Notes: generated by a model from the letters alone, not told the origin. A DNA stretch of 64,000 bases from Alphaproteobacteria bacterium (GCA_024742485.1 JANSYK010000002.1:310001-374000), one strand, 5' to 3'; positions 1 to 10,074 are shown, counted from the first letter of the stretch. Translations and numbers: made by a program.

Positions 1-2
1 AG

Positions 3-425
3 CGGCCCGCCGGCCATGGCGTCAGTGACATAGACCTTCTGTATTTCAATGCGCAGGATCTGTCCTGGGACGCGGAGAATGCGGTCATTCAGCAAAGCCG
101 GCATGTCTTTGATAATTCGCCGCTACCGGTCGAGATCCGTAATCAGGCGCGCGTTCATCTCTGGTTTCCGGAAAAATTCGGCCAAGCCGTAGATCCGCTG
201 ACCTCGACCGATGAGTCACTGCGCCGGTTTGCCGCCAAAACCCATGCGGTTGGCCTTCGGCTCGAACCCGATGACAGGCTTGATATGTGCGCGCCCTTTG
301 GGCTCGACAGCATCTTTTCCTTTCATATTCTGCCCAATCGTGCGCTCGACAATGAAGCCGGCTACCGAAAAAAGGCCAAACGGGCACAGGAAATGTGGCC
401 TGAGCTGACCGTCGAGCCCTGGTAG
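3..425 (+). CDS. Nucleotidyltransferase family protein (DUF925-like), 5' truncated by window edge
   Basis: The frame is open from the window edge and ends at TAG 423-425, giving 140 visible residues. The motif SDIDLLYFN near the visible start fits the acidic D-x-D element of the nucleotidyltransferase superfamily. The rest (a VEIRNQARVHLWF segment, then a segment beginning PLTSTDESLRRF and a FGLDSIFSFHILPN segment) resembles the nucleotidyltransferase-like DUF925 family (PF06042), whose members have about 190 residues, so roughly the first quarter is missing. The cellular substrate of this family is not established. It converges on the GtrA gene, and repeat copy A lies in the gap. The family call is from memory of these motifs. 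Confidence 0.75.
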   Translation, partial: RPAGHGVSDIDLLYFNAQDLSWDAENAVIQQSRHVFDNSPLPVEIRNQARVHLWFPEKFGQAVDPLTSTDESLRRFAAKTHAVGLRLEPDDRLDMCAPFGLDSIFSFHILPNRALDNEAGYRKKAKRAQEMWPELTVEPW

Positions 426-481
426 GCTCTGGTTTGCCGTCTTCAGCTTTCGCCGGATCCGTAGAGCCCCGTGCTTCCAGT

Positions 482-580
482 TCGTTTCCCGTTTTGTCAG
501 AAACGGGACAACGGTGTCGGTCTTTGATTTTGTTGATGTATTCAGGTTTTGCCGATTCCGTCAAATCTTGAATTGCTTTA
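482..580 (+). repeat. Dispersed intergenic hairpin repeat, copy A
   Basis: This stretch matches 15692-15794 (opposite orientation) and 27012-27078 (same orientation, lacking the second half). It holds a hairpin with arms TCCCGTTT (487-494) and AAACGGGA (501-508), then a second weaker inverted repeat beginning ATTCAGG at about 540. It fills most of the gap between two convergent genes, and its distal end supplies the TAA stop codon (complement 578-580) of the GtrA gene. A role as a bidirectional terminator or mRNA 3'-end element is inferred; no clear U-tract is present. Confidence 0.8.
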
Positions 581-955
581 GCGGCCGAACACCAGCTTTG
601 CATATCCCGTGTAGGAAAACACGGTTGCGGTGGCCGAGCCGATCGTTAGTGCGACGATGGGTGGCAGGGATGTGATGAAGACGAGCAATCCGGAATAAAC
701 CAGATAGTTCAGGATTGCCGAAGCGATGCCTACGCCGCCATAGCGCATGCCCTCCACCGCCGCGTGGCGGGTGCTTTTGCCAAATGTGAAGTTGCGGTTC
801 AGCAGCCAGGTGACCTGAAGCGCAACGGCAATGGCCAGCAGTCGGGCGGTAAAGGGGTCAACTTCGGTCCATCGCAGCAGTCCGAGCAAGACGCCGGCAT
901 CGGCAAGAAACCCAATTCCGCCGACGATGACGAAACTCAACAGACGTTTTTTCAT
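578..955 (-). CDS. GtrA-like membrane protein
   Basis: A 125-residue protein with about four hydrophobic segments; it begins MKKRLLSFVIVGGIGFLADA, and a WLLNRNFTFG motif sits near residue 50. Both the size and the WxxNRxFTF motif are characteristic of the GtrA family, small polytopic proteins thought to help move or handle undecaprenyl-phosphate-linked sugars during surface polysaccharide or lipid glycosylation. Its ATG overlaps the stop of the upstream GT2 gene (ATGA, 952-955), so the two are translationally coupled. This is the usual GtrA plus GT2 (DPM1-like) pairing. The acceptor is unknown. Confidence 0.85.
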   Translation of the reverse strand: MKKRLLSFVIVGGIGFLADAGVLLGLLRWTEVDPFTARLLAIAVALQVTWLLNRNFTFGKSTRHAAVEGMRYGGVGIASAILNYLVYSGLLVFITSLPPIVALTIGSATATVFSYTGYAKLVFGR

Positions 956-1968
956 GCAGCAATCGGTTTCCTTGCCTTGCCGCTGGAGCGGCCCTGGTCG
1001 TCACCGGAAACACGGGGTCCTGTGCGGTTACCACGTGTGGCCGGGAGTCCCATATACAGCATCCTTTTGTGTTCTGCACGGCTTCGCGCCAAAGAATCGA
1101 GAATTACGCCTGAAACAAAAAACAGCATCGAAATCATCAGCAATGCGACCGACAGAATCCATGTCGGCATTCGCAGCACAAGGCCGGTTTCGAAATATTC
1201 CGCCAGCACCGGCGCCATGAACACCAGGCTTACCATCAGGAACATCGCACTGATCCCGGAAAAAAAAGAAAACGGCCGTGTTTCCTTCATCAGCATCATC
1301 AGGGTCCAGAGGATTTTGACACCGTCCTTGTAGGTCGACAGCTTGCTGCTCGATCCCTCCGGCCGCCGGCCATAATCAAGCGTCAACTCACTGACAGGCA
1401 TCCGCAGCATGGACGCATGAACCGACATTTCGGTCTCGATCTCAAAGCCGCCGGAAAGCGCCGGGAAGCTTTTGATGAAGCGCCGGTTGAAGACCCGGTA
1501 TCCGGAAAAAATGTCCGTGAAATCATTGCCGAACATCGTTTTGTAGAGGCGGTTGAACAATTTGTTCCCAAATGCATGTCCGGTCCGGCCGGCATCATCC
1601 GTCACGCCGCGGCGTGTTCCCACGACCATGTCGCTTCGCTCGGTGACCAATGTGCGGATCAGATCGGGCGCGTCTTCGGGCGCATAGGTTCCGTCGCCAT
1701 CCGCCATCACGTAGATATCGGCTTCGATATCGGCGAACATGCGGCGCACGACATGTCCCTTGCCCTGTCGCGGTTCGCGAATGACGGTCGCCCCGGCCCG
1801 GGCCGCCAAAATGGCCGTTCGGTCGGTGGAATTATTGTCGTAAACGAAGATCCGCGCCTGTGGCAGTTCGCGCCGAAATCCGAGGACCACATCGGCGATC
1901 GTCTGTTCTTCATTATAGCATGGCAGCAGCACTGCGATCTCGAGCTCGTCGAACAATTGGTCTGGCAT
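952..1968 (-). CDS. Family 2 glycosyltransferase (polyprenyl-phosphate sugar transferase type)
   Basis: A 338-residue protein with an N-terminal GT-A domain: LLPCYNEE at about residues 14-21, a NNSTDRT nucleotide-binding segment at 45-51 and the metal-binding DGD at 90-92. Two hydrophobic helices lie at roughly 230-290. This matches DPM1/ArnC-type enzymes that move a sugar from a nucleotide donor to undecaprenyl phosphate on the cytoplasmic face. The C-terminal tail (about residues 300-338) is polar and rich in Arg, Gly and Lys. It is coupled by a 4-nt overlap to a GtrA gene, and the divergent gene beginning near 2128 encodes a GT-C-like membrane protein that could use the lipid-linked sugar. 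The donor sugar cannot be inferred. Confidence 0.88.
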   Translation of the reverse strand: MPDQLFDELEIAVLLPCYNEEQTIADVVLGFRRELPQARIFVYDNNSTDRTAILAARAGATVIREPRQGKGHVVRRMFADIEADIYVMADGDGTYAPEDAPDLIRTLVTERSDMVVGTRRGVTDDAGRTGHAFGNKLFNRLYKTMFGNDFTDIFSGYRVFNRRFIKSFPALSGGFEIETEMSVHASMLRMPVSELTLDYGRRPEGSSSKLSTYKDGVKILWTLMMLMKETRPFSFFSGISAMFLMVSLVFMAPVLAEYFETGLVLRMPTWILSVALLMISMLFFVSGVILDSLARSRAEHKRMLYMGLPATRGNRTGPRVSGDDQGRSSGKARKPIAA

Positions 1969-2127
1969 GGCGCCCTCACGGTTTACGCAAAATTGGTCCC
2001 GAAGCGGGTCCCTTTACTATTTCTTGGGAAGGTTAAGGCTAGGTTGCTTTTGCGGAATTACGCCAAAGGAACCCGGTATCGCGTCGCGCCCGGGATCCGC
2101 TGGTATGGTTTGGACTGGAGTATTGCG

Positions 2128-3939
2128 TTGAGCGTATCGGGTACCGTGAACGATCAAGTGGTCGGGCAGCGTCGAAAGAACGATGTCCTCATACCGGTGG
2201 TTCTGACAGCATTGGTGACGGCCCTCGTGCTTGCCGCTCTGCATCTCGTCAATGGAACCGACTATGTCGGCCGCGACAATGACGACGTCATGCGGCTGGT
2301 GCAGATTCGCGATCTCATGGCGGGTCAGAACTGGTTTGATCTCACACAATATCGTCTTGGCCTTGAGGGCGGCACCGCGATGCACTGGTCTCGGCTGATC
2401 GATGTTCCGATCGCCAACCTGATCGGGTTCTTCTCGATGTTCATGGATACGCGACAGGCCGAAGCCGCAGCGCTTTTCATCTGGCCGTTGATCCTGTTGC
2501 TGCCGCTTTTTGCCGGCACGGCCATCGCAGCCAATCATCTTGGTGGCCGCCATGCCATGCTGGTCGCGCTTTTGTTGACGGCGCTGTTTGCCATCACCCA
2601 CCAGCGGTTCAGGCCCGGTGCGATCGATCATCACAATGTGCAATTGGCGCTGATGGCGCTGGTGCTGGCCGGCTTGACCGACCCGCGCTTCAGCCGGTTC
2701 TGGTTTTCGCTCGCCGGCGTGTCGGCGGCTTTGGCCGTCGCGATCGGTGCCGAAACCGTTCCGGTCATTGCGGTCACCGGCGTCGCCGTTGCAATTCTGT
2801 GGGCGGCCATTGGCCGGCGGGCAAATGGCGGTACACGCGCCTTCGGGCTGACCTTTGGCGCGACCCTGACAGCATGTTTCTACACGCTTGTCGCACCGGC
2901 GAACTATCAGAATGTCGTGTGCGACAGCTTTTCGACCGGCTTCTACTTTCTGGGAACGGTTGGTGGCGGTGTCGTTTTTCTCCTGGCCGCGTTTTTCAGC
3001 GACAAACCCGGGCCGGTCCGGTTCGCTTTGCTGGGCGCCGGCGGTGCCGTCATGGCACTTGCAGCGTTTTTGACCGCGCCTCAGTGCCTGCAAAGTCCGC
3101 TGGCCGATCTCGATCCACTGCTGAGAACTCTCTGGCTCGACAAGGTCGCAGAGGCGCAATCGGTCGTCAGTCTGGCGCTCACGAAGCCTGAATCGGTCGG
3201 TGCCCACTTCGCTGTGCCCTTGTTGGCGCTGATCATTTGTGGCTGGCAGGCCATTCGATCCGACCGCAGGCCGCAATATCTGATCCTGATGGCGGTGATC
3301 GCTTTGGCCTTTGGGATTTCACTGGTGCAGGTTCGCGGGTCGGTTTTCGCCAACCTGCTGGCCATCATTCCGTTTGCGGCCCTGATTGGCGAAAAACGGG
3401 CCATCATGCACGGCAAGAAGAAACCGGGTCTCGGACTGGCACTGCAATTCATTGTGCTTGTGTTTATATCTGTGCAGATCATCTGGTCGATGGCCGGACT
3501 GCTTGTTTTTGAGGGCGTTGCGTCAGCCGGTACAGCCGTCAGCAATGCAACCCCACCGACCGAAAAATGCGCCACCCAGACCAATCTGGCGGGGCTCGCA
3601 TCCGAACCGCCCGGTGTTGTCTCGGCCGTTTCGAATATCGGGTCCGATATTTTGCGTTTCACCCCGCACCGGGTGCTGGCGGCCCCCTATCATCGCAACC
3701 AGGGCGGGATGTTGACCCAGCTCCATATCGCCATGGCCACCGAAAAGGAAGCCGAAGCCTTTCTGCGCGGCGCTGGCGTCACACTGGTGGCGTTTTGCCG
3801 GACCGATCCCGAAGCGATCAGCCTGGCCGGCGGTTATGAGAACAGTTTCTATGCGGCTTTGATGAACAACCAGGTACCGGCATACCTTCAGCCGGTTGCC
3901 AGCGACGGTCCGGTTGAACTGTTCCGCGTCCTGCCGTAA
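2128..3939 (+). CDS. Large polytopic membrane protein, possible GT-C/STT3-like glycosyltransferase
   Basis: The reading frame is open far upstream, but the hydrophobic protein begins only after about 2128, where TTG follows a GGAG at 2117-2120 with 7-nt spacing; GTG 2146 is an alternative. From the TTG the protein has 603 residues. A first membrane helix is followed by a loop with GRDNDDVMRL and then HWSRLIDVPIA. After that come roughly ten hydrophobic segments and a soluble C-terminal part of about 150 residues. The early acidic DNDD loop after helix 1 resembles the catalytic DxD loop of STT3/AglB and other GT-C enzymes. That resemblance, and the divergent GT2/GtrA pair, suggest a role in glycan transfer, but no specific family is certain. 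Confidence 0.6.
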   Translation: MSVSGTVNDQVVGQRRKNDVLIPVVLTALVTALVLAALHLVNGTDYVGRDNDDVMRLVQIRDLMAGQNWFDLTQYRLGLEGGTAMHWSRLIDVPIANLIGFFSMFMDTRQAEAAALFIWPLILLLPLFAGTAIAANHLGGRHAMLVALLLTALFAITHQRFRPGAIDHHNVQLALMALVLAGLTDPRFSRFWFSLAGVSAALAVAIGAETVPVIAVTGVAVAILWAAIGRRANGGTRAFGLTFGATLTACFYTLVAPANYQNVVCDSFSTGFYFLGTVGGGVVFLLAAFFSDKPGPVRFALLGAGGAVMALAAFLTAPQCLQSPLADLDPLLRTLWLDKVAEAQSVVSLALTKPESVGAHFAVPLLALIICGWQAIRSDRRPQYLILMAVIALAFGISLVQVRGSVFANLLAIIPFAALIGEKRAIMHGKKKPGLGLALQFIVLVFISVQIIWSMAGLLVFEGVASAGTAVSNATPPTEKCATQTNLAGLASEPPGVVSAVSNIGSDILRFTPHRVLAAPYHRNQGGMLTQLHIAMATEKEAEAFLRGAGVTLVAFCRTDPEAISLAGGYENSFYAALMNNQVPAYLQPVASDGPVELFRVLP

Positions 3940-3996
3940 ATTTGAACCAGATGGCACATTTTTCTTTCAATATCAGGTGAATTCGGAGCGACCGAC

Positions 3997-5049
3997 ATGG
4001 CGGGTTTAATGGCTGCAGCAAAAACCGCCGGACGACTGATTGCCGCATTGCTGCTCGGATTGGCCGCGGTCAGCCAGGTTGTCGCATCGGATACCACACC
4101 TGCCAAGCAACTGTTCGGAAACAAGAAACTACCAGCACAATTACCGCCGCAGGTGCACGGTTTCTATTCCAAGGGCTGTTTTTCGGGGGGCATCGCCATT
4201 CCGACCGACGGACCGCACTGGCAGGCCATGCGGCTGTCGCGCAATCGTCGCTGGGGGCATCCGCAGCTCATAAAGACAATTGAAAAACTGTCCCGGGAAG
4301 CGGCTGAAAAAGATGGTTGGCCCGGCTTGCTGGTCGGCGACCTGTCGCAACCGCGCGGCGGTCCGATGCTGACCGGTCACGCCTCGCACCAGATCGGGCT
4401 GGATGCCGACATCTGGCTGACGCCGATGCCCAACCGGCGCTTTACCGCCGCCGAGCGCGAAAGCACCAGCGCCATTTCCGTGTTGAAAGTGAAATCCGTC
4501 GTCACCGACCCGGTGATCTGGACGGATGCCCATGGCCGTCTGATCATGCGTGCGGCCGGATATCCCGAAGTTCAGCGAATTCTGGTTCATCCGGGTATCA
4601 AGAAGAAACTGTGCGATAGCTGGAAGGGTGACCGCTCGGCGCTCAACAAGGTCCGGCCCTATTACGGCCACCACTACCACATGCATATCAGGCTGCGCTG
4701 TCCAAAAGGATCGCCCAATTGCAAGCCGCAAAATGCCGTCCCGTCGGATTCAGGTTGTGGCAAGGCGCTCGATTGGTGGTTCGATGTCGCGCTGAAGCCG
4801 AAAAAGGCGGCAAAGCCCAAGAAGAAAGCCGAGAAGCCGAAAAAACCGAGGAAGCCGAAACACACCCTGTTGAGCGACCTGCCGGCCGCCTGTGCCCTGG
4901 TGCTGGACGCGCCATCTCCATCGTCGGAGGCGGAGGCGACGCTCAAGGTCAGCGGCACAATGACGGCTTTCGCACCGGTCAAGGCCATCCGGTCACCCTT
5001 TTCCATGCCGGCGCTTGTCCCGGTGCCGAAACCGCGTCCGCTCAACTGA
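3997..5049 (+). CDS. mepA: Penicillin-insensitive murein endopeptidase MepA (peptidase M74)
   Basis: A 350-residue secreted protein with an N-terminal hydrophobic signal segment (about 10-30). The zinc-site motif GHASHQIGLDADIW lies at 127-140 (His131 and Asp138 correspond to the LAS-type ligand pair), and HHYHMH at 225-230 supplies the third ligand and the active-site His. MepA cleaves D-alanyl-meso-diaminopimelate cross-links in periplasmic peptidoglycan. Cysteines at about 61 and 205-260 fit the family's disulfides. After the catalytic domain there is a Lys/Pro-rich stretch (about 266-288) and a tail of about 60 residues, making it longer than the E. coli enzyme (274 residues). ATG 3997 follows a CGGAG Shine-Dalgarno. 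Confidence 0.93.
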   Translation: MAGLMAAAKTAGRLIAALLLGLAAVSQVVASDTTPAKQLFGNKKLPAQLPPQVHGFYSKGCFSGGIAIPTDGPHWQAMRLSRNRRWGHPQLIKTIEKLSREAAEKDGWPGLLVGDLSQPRGGPMLTGHASHQIGLDADIWLTPMPNRRFTAAERESTSAISVLKVKSVVTDPVIWTDAHGRLIMRAAGYPEVQRILVHPGIKKKLCDSWKGDRSALNKVRPYYGHHYHMHIRLRCPKGSPNCKPQNAVPSDSGCGKALDWWFDVALKPKKAAKPKKKAEKPKKPRKPKHTLLSDLPAACALVLDAPSPSSEAEATLKVSGTMTAFAPVKAIRSPFSMPALVPVPKPRPLN

Positions 5050-5225
5050 TTTTCAGCCACCAGGCCGAATGAAAGGCGAATACAAGCGGAATTGACGCAA
5101 GAGGCCGCTTTCCTTTGCCGTCCGGATTTTCTATAGGATGAAATCAAATCGATTAAACCCGACAGCGTGAACGCGATGCGGTGAGCGTCGCGCGTCCTTG
5201 CGCCGAGTATCGGAGACCGACCGCC

Positions 5226-6251
5226 ATGCCAAATATTATGGACCAGGAAGCCGTTATCCATTTTCCGATCCTGATCGGTGACATTGGCGGAACCAATGCC
5301 CGGTTCGCGATCCTCGTTGACGCCTACGCGCAGGCCAAGGAATTTCCGATTCTGGCGACGGCCGACTACGAAACGATCGATGAAGCCATACAGCTCAATG
5401 TTCTGGACAAGACATCGGTCCAGCCGCGCTCGGCCATATTTGCCATTGCCGGCCCGGTCGACGGTGATGAAATTGAACTGACGAACTGCCCCTGGGTGGT
5501 GCGCCCCAAAAAGATGATCACTGACTTTGCCCTTGATGATGTCATTGTCCTCAATGATTTTGAGGCCCAGGCACTTGCAGCGGCATCCGTTGAACCGGAG
5601 AACCGTCACAGCATTGGCGGCGGCGAAATTGAACACAATGCTTCCCGCGTCGTTCTGGGGCCTGGAACCGGTCTTGGTGTTTCCGGTCTGGTCTATTCCA
5701 ACCACAATTGGATTCCGGTTCCCGGCGAAGGCGGCCATGTGGACCTTGGCCCACGCACCGAACGCGATCACGCAATTTTTCCGCATCTCGAACCGATCGA
5801 AGGACGGATTTCCGCCGAACAGGTGCTGTGCGGCAGGGGAATGGTCAATCTCTACCGGGCGATCTGCACGGCCGATGGCGTGAAGCCGGACTTTTCGACA
5901 CCGAAGGAAATCACCACGGCGGGCCTTGAGGGATCCGATGCATCATCGGTTGAAACCCTGTCCCTGTTCGCGACCTATCTTGGCCGTGTTGCCGGCGATC
6001 TGGCGCTGGTCTTCATGGCAAGGGGTGGTGTCTTTCTCTCCGGCGGCATTGCCCAGAAAATCATCCCGGTGCTGGAACAGCCGGAATTTCGAGCCGCATT
6101 TGAGGACAAGGCGCCGCACAGTGCGCTTCTGGCCTCCATCCCGACCTGTGTGATGACCCATCCGCTGGCGGCGCTGGTGGGCCTTGCCTCCTATGCCCGT
6201 ACGCCTGTCCGTTTCGGCGTTTCGACCGAAGGTCGGCGCTGGAAGGCATAG
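5226..6251 (+). CDS. glk: Glucokinase (Glk family)
   Basis: A 341-residue cytoplasmic kinase that phosphorylates glucose to glucose-6-phosphate with ATP. The phosphate-binding motif [11 protein letters not shown] is at 19-29, [15 protein letters not shown] marks the central nucleotide-binding loop, and [16 protein letters not shown] carries the sugar-contacting residues typical of bacterial Glk (PF02685). The frame is open back to GTG 5181, but ATG 5226 has a GGAG about 10 nt upstream and gives the usual N-terminus. It is followed, 57 nt downstream, by an ABC exporter gene; this order is common in Hyphomicrobiales, though a functional link is unclear. Confidence 0.95.
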   Translation: MPNIMDQEAVIHFPILIGDIGGTNARFAILVDAYAQAKEFPILATADYETIDEAIQLNVLDKTSVQPRSAIFAIAGPVDGDEIELTNCPWVVRPKKMITDFALDDVIVLNDFEAQALAAASVEPENRHSIGGGEIEHNASRVVLGPGTGLGVSGLVYSNHNWIPVPGEGGHVDLGPRTERDHAIFPHLEPIEGRISAEQVLCGRGMVNLYRAICTADGVKPDFSTPKEITTAGLEGSDASSVETLSLFATYLGRVAGDLALVFMARGGVFLSGGIAQKIIPVLEQPEFRAAFEDKAPHSALLASIPTCVMTHPLAALVGLASYARTPVRFGVSTEGRRWKA

Positions 6252-6308
6252 GCAAAGCGCTGCGAAGCGTATATAGAGCCGCTGACAATCGAAACGAACA
6301 GGCATTCA

Positions 6309-8135
6309 GTGGCGAATTCGGACGAACAACGGGTTGATCCCGGCACGATCTGGGCTGTGCTTCGGCGCATCCTGTCGGAAAACGGCCGGGACTATGTCGG
6401 CACCTATGCGATCGCCATTTCCTGTCTTGTCGTTGTCGCGCTGACGACGGCCTTTATGGCCTGGATCATGCGTGACGTGGTCGATGAGGCGCTCGCCAAG
6501 CAACGCGGCGAGGTGATCTGGTCGATTGCAGGCGCAATATTTCTGGCGTTTTTCCTGCGTGGACTGGCCACCTACGGCCAGGCGGTCGCACTGGCCAAAA
6601 TCAGCAACAATGTCGTCGCGCGCTATCAGCGCCGGCTGTTCAGTCATCTGATGGAGCTCGGGGTCGGATTTCTGGGTGAAACCCGCTCGGCCCATCTGGC
6701 TGCGCAGATCAGCCAGAACACCACCGGTATCCGCGATGTGCTGAATCTGACAATTACGTCACTGGCCCGCGATACGCTGACACTGATCGCCCTTCTGGGC
6801 GTGATGATTTACCACGACGCGATGCTGACCATGCTGACCTTTCTCGCCGGTCCGCCTTTGATTCTGGCCCTGCGATACATCTCCAGGCGCCTGCGCAGCG
6901 TCACCCGGGAGGTTGTCAATGTGAACAGCCGGGTCTATGGCGTCATGCAGGAAACCCTGCAGGGTATTTCCATCGTCAAGGCCTTCACCATGGAAGACCA
7001 GTTGCGGGACCGAATCGACCACCTCGTCTCCGAGGCCGAGAGTCGCTCCAACCGCATTGCCCGCCTGACAGAACGCACCAGTCCGCTGACCGATACATTG
7101 GCCGGGATCGCCATCGCCGGTATTCTCGCCTATGCGGCTTATCAGGCGGTCTACAACAACGTGCTGCCAGGCGCGCTGATCTCCTTTATCACTGCCCTTT
7201 TGCTCGCCTATGATCCGGCGCGCCGCCTGGCGCGGCTGCAGGTCAATCTGGAACGGGCCGTCGTCAACGCCCGGATGATTTATGAAATTCTCGACGTGGT
7301 GCCGCACCAGCCCGATGTCGTCGATGCCGCCGATCTGAAGGTGACCGACGCCCGGATTGTCTTTGAAAACCTCAGTTTCGGCTATGGGGAAACGAGCCCG
7401 GTGCTGCACGATGTCAGTTTTGTGGCCGAAGGCGGCAGGACAACGGCGCTGGTTGGCCCGTCCGGCGCCGGAAAGACGACGATCGTCAGCCTGCTGCCGC
7501 GGTTTTATGACCCGACCGGCGGGCGCATCCTGATCGATGGCCAGGACATTGCCAAGGTGACAAAAAGCTCCCTGCGCCATGCGATCGCCTATGTTTCTCA
7601 GCATCCCTATCTCTTCGAGGGCACAATCGCCGATAACATTCGCTATGGCCGTCCGGATGCCACCGATGACGAGGTCAAGGAGGCTGCAAAGCTCGCCTAT
7701 GCCGACGAGTTCATTCTTGAGCAGCCGCAGGGCTATGAAACACCCGTTGCCGATGGCGGTTCGTCGCTGTCGGGTGGTCAACGCCAGCGCCTGTCCATTG
7801 CACGTGCATTGATCCGTCAGGCGCCGATCCTGCTGCTCGACGAAGCGACGTCGGCGCTCGATACCGAATCCGAAGTGCTGGTCCAAAAGGCGCTTGATAC
7901 GGCGATGGAGGGCCGGACGGTTCTGGTGATCGCCCATCGCCTGTCAACCATCGCCCGCGCCCAGAAGATTATTGTCATGCTGCGCGGCCGCGTCGCAGAA
8001 GAGGGCGAACATGGTGAGCTGGCGGGCCGCAAGGATGGGATCTATGCACGGTTTCTCAAGATGCAGGCCCTCGGGCTGGACGGGGATGCCGCGCTTGAAC
8101 TGAACACGGTGCACGCCGGCAAGGGAGACGCATGA
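6309..8135 (+). CDS. ABC exporter, fused permease and ATPase (MsbA-like half transporter)
   Basis: A 608-residue protein with six predicted membrane helices in the first 320 residues and a C-terminal ATPase domain. Walker A is GPSGAGKT at 383-390, the signature LSGGQ at 487-491, Walker [12 protein letters not shown] follows, and the H-loop His is in IAHRLSTI. Type IV half-exporters of this kind dimerise and move lipids, lipopolysaccharide intermediates or drugs out of the inner leaflet. The start is GTG 6309 with only a weak upstream Shine-Dalgarno. Its TGA overlaps the ATG of dapB (ATGA, 8132-8135). The substrate is not identifiable; MsbA-type lipid transport is the default guess. Confidence 0.9.
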   Translation: MANSDEQRVDPGTIWAVLRRILSENGRDYVGTYAIAISCLVVVALTTAFMAWIMRDVVDEALAKQRGEVIWSIAGAIFLAFFLRGLATYGQAVALAKISNNVVARYQRRLFSHLMELGVGFLGETRSAHLAAQISQNTTGIRDVLNLTITSLARDTLTLIALLGVMIYHDAMLTMLTFLAGPPLILALRYISRRLRSVTREVVNVNSRVYGVMQETLQGISIVKAFTMEDQLRDRIDHLVSEAESRSNRIARLTERTSPLTDTLAGIAIAGILAYAAYQAVYNNVLPGALISFITALLLAYDPARRLARLQVNLERAVVNARMIYEILDVVPHQPDVVDAADLKVTDARIVFENLSFGYGETSPVLHDVSFVAEGGRTTALVGPSGAGKTTIVSLLPRFYDPTGGRILIDGQDIAKVTKSSLRHAIAYVSQHPYLFEGTIADNIRYGRPDATDDEVKEAAKLAYADEFILEQPQGYETPVADGGSSLSGGQRQRLSIARALIRQAPILLLDEATSALDTESEVLVQKALDTAMEGRTVLVIAHRLSTIARAQKIIVMLRGRVAEEGEHGELAGRKDGIYARFLKMQALGLDGDAALELNTVHAGKGDA

Positions 8136-8947
8136 TGGCGGATATGGGACTTGTGGTGGTCGGCGCGGCCGGCCGCATGGGACAGGCACTCATTCGGGCA
8201 ATTGATGCCATAGATGGGGCGCAGCTGGCCGCCGCCGTTGAGCGTCCGGGCGCCGATGAGCTGGGCCGGGATGCCGGTGAGTTGGCAGGTCTCGGCCGCC
8301 TGAATGTGCCGATCACCGATGATGCCGAAGCGGCATTCTCCAGGGCATCCGGTGTTCTCGATTTCACCGCACCGGCGGTTTCCGTCGGCTTTGCCGAAAT
8401 GGCTGCGAATGCCGGTATTGTCCATGTCATCGGAACGACCGGCTGCACACCGGAGCAGGACCGGGAAATTGCAATGAGCGCGGAGCGCGGCACCATTGTC
8501 AAATCCGGCAATATGAGCCTCGGTGTCAATCTTTTGGGTGTGCTGGTCGAGCAGGCCGCAAGGGCGCTGGAGGCAGCCGACTGGGACATTGAGGTCCTGG
8601 AGATGCATCACAGGCACAAGGTGGATGCGCCCTCCGGAACCGCCTATCTTCTGGGTGAGGCCGCTGCGCGGGGACGGGGGATCGATCTACGATCCGAGAG
8701 TGTTCGCGTTCGGGACGGGCAGACCGGTCCGCGCCCTCGCGGAACGGTCGGCTTTGCAACATTGCGCGGTGGCTCGGTGGTCGGTGAACATTCCGTCATC
8801 ATTGCCGGCGAGGGGGAATCGATCGAACTGACGCACCGGGCGCTCGACCGGTCGATCTTTGCCCGTGGTGCGGTCAAGGCAGCCCTGTGGGCCAATGGTC
8901 GCCCGCCGGGTCTCTATTCCATGCTCGATGTGCTCGGGCTGACTTGA
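8132..8947 (+). CDS. dapB: 4-hydroxy-tetrahydrodipicolinate reductase
   Basis: A 271-residue NAD(P)H-dependent enzyme of the diaminopimelate/lysine pathway, making tetrahydrodipicolinate. The dinucleotide-binding loop GAAGRMG is at 11-17, and the catalytic segment [13 protein letters not shown] begins at 159 with the His-His and Lys residues conserved in DapB. The cell supplies both lysine and the cross-linking amino acid of peptidoglycan through this step. It overlaps the upstream ABC exporter by 4 nt and is followed 20 nt later by gpmA, so exporter, dapB, gpmA and the acetyltransferase gene form one probable operon. Confidence 0.96.
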   Translation: MMADMGLVVVGAAGRMGQALIRAIDAIDGAQLAAAVERPGADELGRDAGELAGLGRLNVPITDDAEAAFSRASGVLDFTAPAVSVGFAEMAANAGIVHVIGTTGCTPEQDREIAMSAERGTIVKSGNMSLGVNLLGVLVEQAARALEAADWDIEVLEMHHRHKVDAPSGTAYLLGEAAARGRGIDLRSESVRVRDGQTGPRPRGTVGFATLRGGSVVGEHSVIIAGEGESIELTHRALDRSIFARGAVKAALWANGRPPGLYSMLDVLGLT

Positions 8948-8967
8948 ATCGAAAACAAGGAGCGATC

Positions 8968-9603
8968 ATGTCCGGAACTCTTGTGCTTGTGCGCCACGGC
9001 CAAAGCGAATGGAACCTGAAAAATCTGTTTACCGGGTGGAAGAACCCGGATCTGACGGAGAAGGGTGTTGTCGAAGCCAACGAGGGCGCGGTGGCCCTCA
9101 AGGATTACGGCGTCCACTTCGACATCGCCTTTACATCGGTTCTGATACGGGCCGAGCGCACCTGCCAGATCATCCTCGACGTCATTGGCCAGAGCGATCT
9201 GGAGACGATCCATGATCAGGCGCTCAATGAACGGGACTATGGTGACCTCGCCGGTCTCAACAAGGATGACGCCCGCGCCAAATGGGGCGAAGAGCAGGTT
9301 CACATCTGGCGCCGTTCCTATGACACGCCACCACCGGGCGGCGAAAGCCTCAAGGACACCGGGGCGCGGGTCTGGCCCTATTACATGATGGAAATCCTGC
9401 CACGGGTCCTGGCTGGTCAGAATGTTCTGGTCGCTGCCCACGGAAATTCGCTGCGTTCGCTGGTCATGATACTGGACCGGATGACGCAGGCCGATATCAC
9501 CGGCCTCAACCTCGCGACCGGGGTGCCCATGGTCTACAGGTTGAATGCCGATTCCACGGTTGCCTCAAAGGAGGTACTGGGGGATATGTCCAAGGCCCAT
9601 TGA
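8968..9603 (+). CDS. gpmA: 2,3-bisphosphoglycerate-dependent phosphoglycerate mutase
   Basis: A 211-residue histidine phosphatase-superfamily enzyme that interconverts 3- and 2-phosphoglycerate in glycolysis and gluconeogenesis. The RHG signature is [10 protein letters not shown] with the phospho-acceptor His at 10. LIRAERTC and [11 protein letters not shown] follow, and the second His is in [10 protein letters not shown]. It is shorter than the roughly 250-residue enterobacterial enzyme, as is usual in rhizobia and relatives. ATG 8968 follows AAGGAG at 8957-8962. The frame is open upstream to 8887, but that part lies inside dapB. It belongs to the exporter-dapB-gpmA-GNAT operon. Confidence 0.95.
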   Translation: MSGTLVLVRHGQSEWNLKNLFTGWKNPDLTEKGVVEANEGAVALKDYGVHFDIAFTSVLIRAERTCQIILDVIGQSDLETIHDQALNERDYGDLAGLNKDDARAKWGEEQVHIWRRSYDTPPPGGESLKDTGARVWPYYMMEILPRVLAGQNVLVAAHGNSLRSLVMILDRMTQADITGLNLATGVPMVYRLNADSTVASKEVLGDMSKAH

Positions 9604-9609
9604 ACTGCC

Positions 9610-10074
9610 GTGGACCAGGTGGTGACAATTCGCCCCGCCAGGGCAGGCGAAGCAGCGCCGCTCAGCGATCTGTGCTGGCGCTCCAAGGCCCATTGGGGAT
9701 ACGATCCGCAATTCATGAATGCCTGCCGGGAGGCATTGACGGTCCACGATGAATGGATCGGCCGAAACTGGGTCATCGTTGCCGAGATGGGCGGCGATCT
9801 GGCCGGCGTGGCAGCCATTGCGCCCGATGGCTCCCAATTCGAAGTGGCGTTGTTTTTCGTTGATCCGCCTTATATGGGCAAAGGTGTTGGCGGCGCCCTT
9901 TTTGATGCGATGGTGGCCCGCGCCCGTCAGGAAGATATTGGCACGCTCCGCATCTTGTCCGACCCCAATGCCGTTGAGTTCTACCGGAAAATGGGTGCGC
10001 GCAGCATTGGAACGGAGCCGTCCGATGCCATTCCCGGCCGAAGCCTGCCTCTCATGGAAATCGATCTGACCTGA
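9610..10074 (+). CDS. GNAT family N-acetyltransferase
   Basis: A 154-residue protein with the GNAT fold: an N-terminal strand TIRPARAGEAAPL, a central beta strand VALFFVDPPYMGKGVGGALF that carries the acetyl-CoA pyrophosphate loop (GKGVGGAL, the R/Q-x-x-G-x-G/A pattern), and a C-terminal FYRKMGA segment. Such enzymes acetylate amines using acetyl-CoA in the cytoplasm; the acceptor is not predictable. The start is taken as GTG 9610, 6 nt after the gpmA stop, so translation is probably coupled. It converges on hemW, with a small inverted repeat in the gap. Confidence 0.82.
   Translation: MDQVVTIRPARAGEAAPLSDLCWRSKAHWGYDPQFMNACREALTVHDEWIGRNWVIVAEMGGDLAGVAAIAPDGSQFEVALFFVDPPYMGKGVGGALFDAMVARARQEDIGTLRILSDPNAVEFYRKMGARSIGTEPSDAIPGRSLPLMEIDLT

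Noticed and set aside
1417-2127. Upstream extension of the membrane-protein frame
   Set aside because: It lies over the GT2 gene on the other strand, is not hydrophobic and has no start signal; the Shine-Dalgarno at 2117 supports the later start.
2017-3276. Long open frame on the minus strand (419 codons) opposite the membrane protein
   Set aside because: Its translation is rich in Gln, Arg, Gly and His without family motifs, while the plus-strand frame has membrane-helix pattern and a Shine-Dalgarno; it is an antisense shadow.
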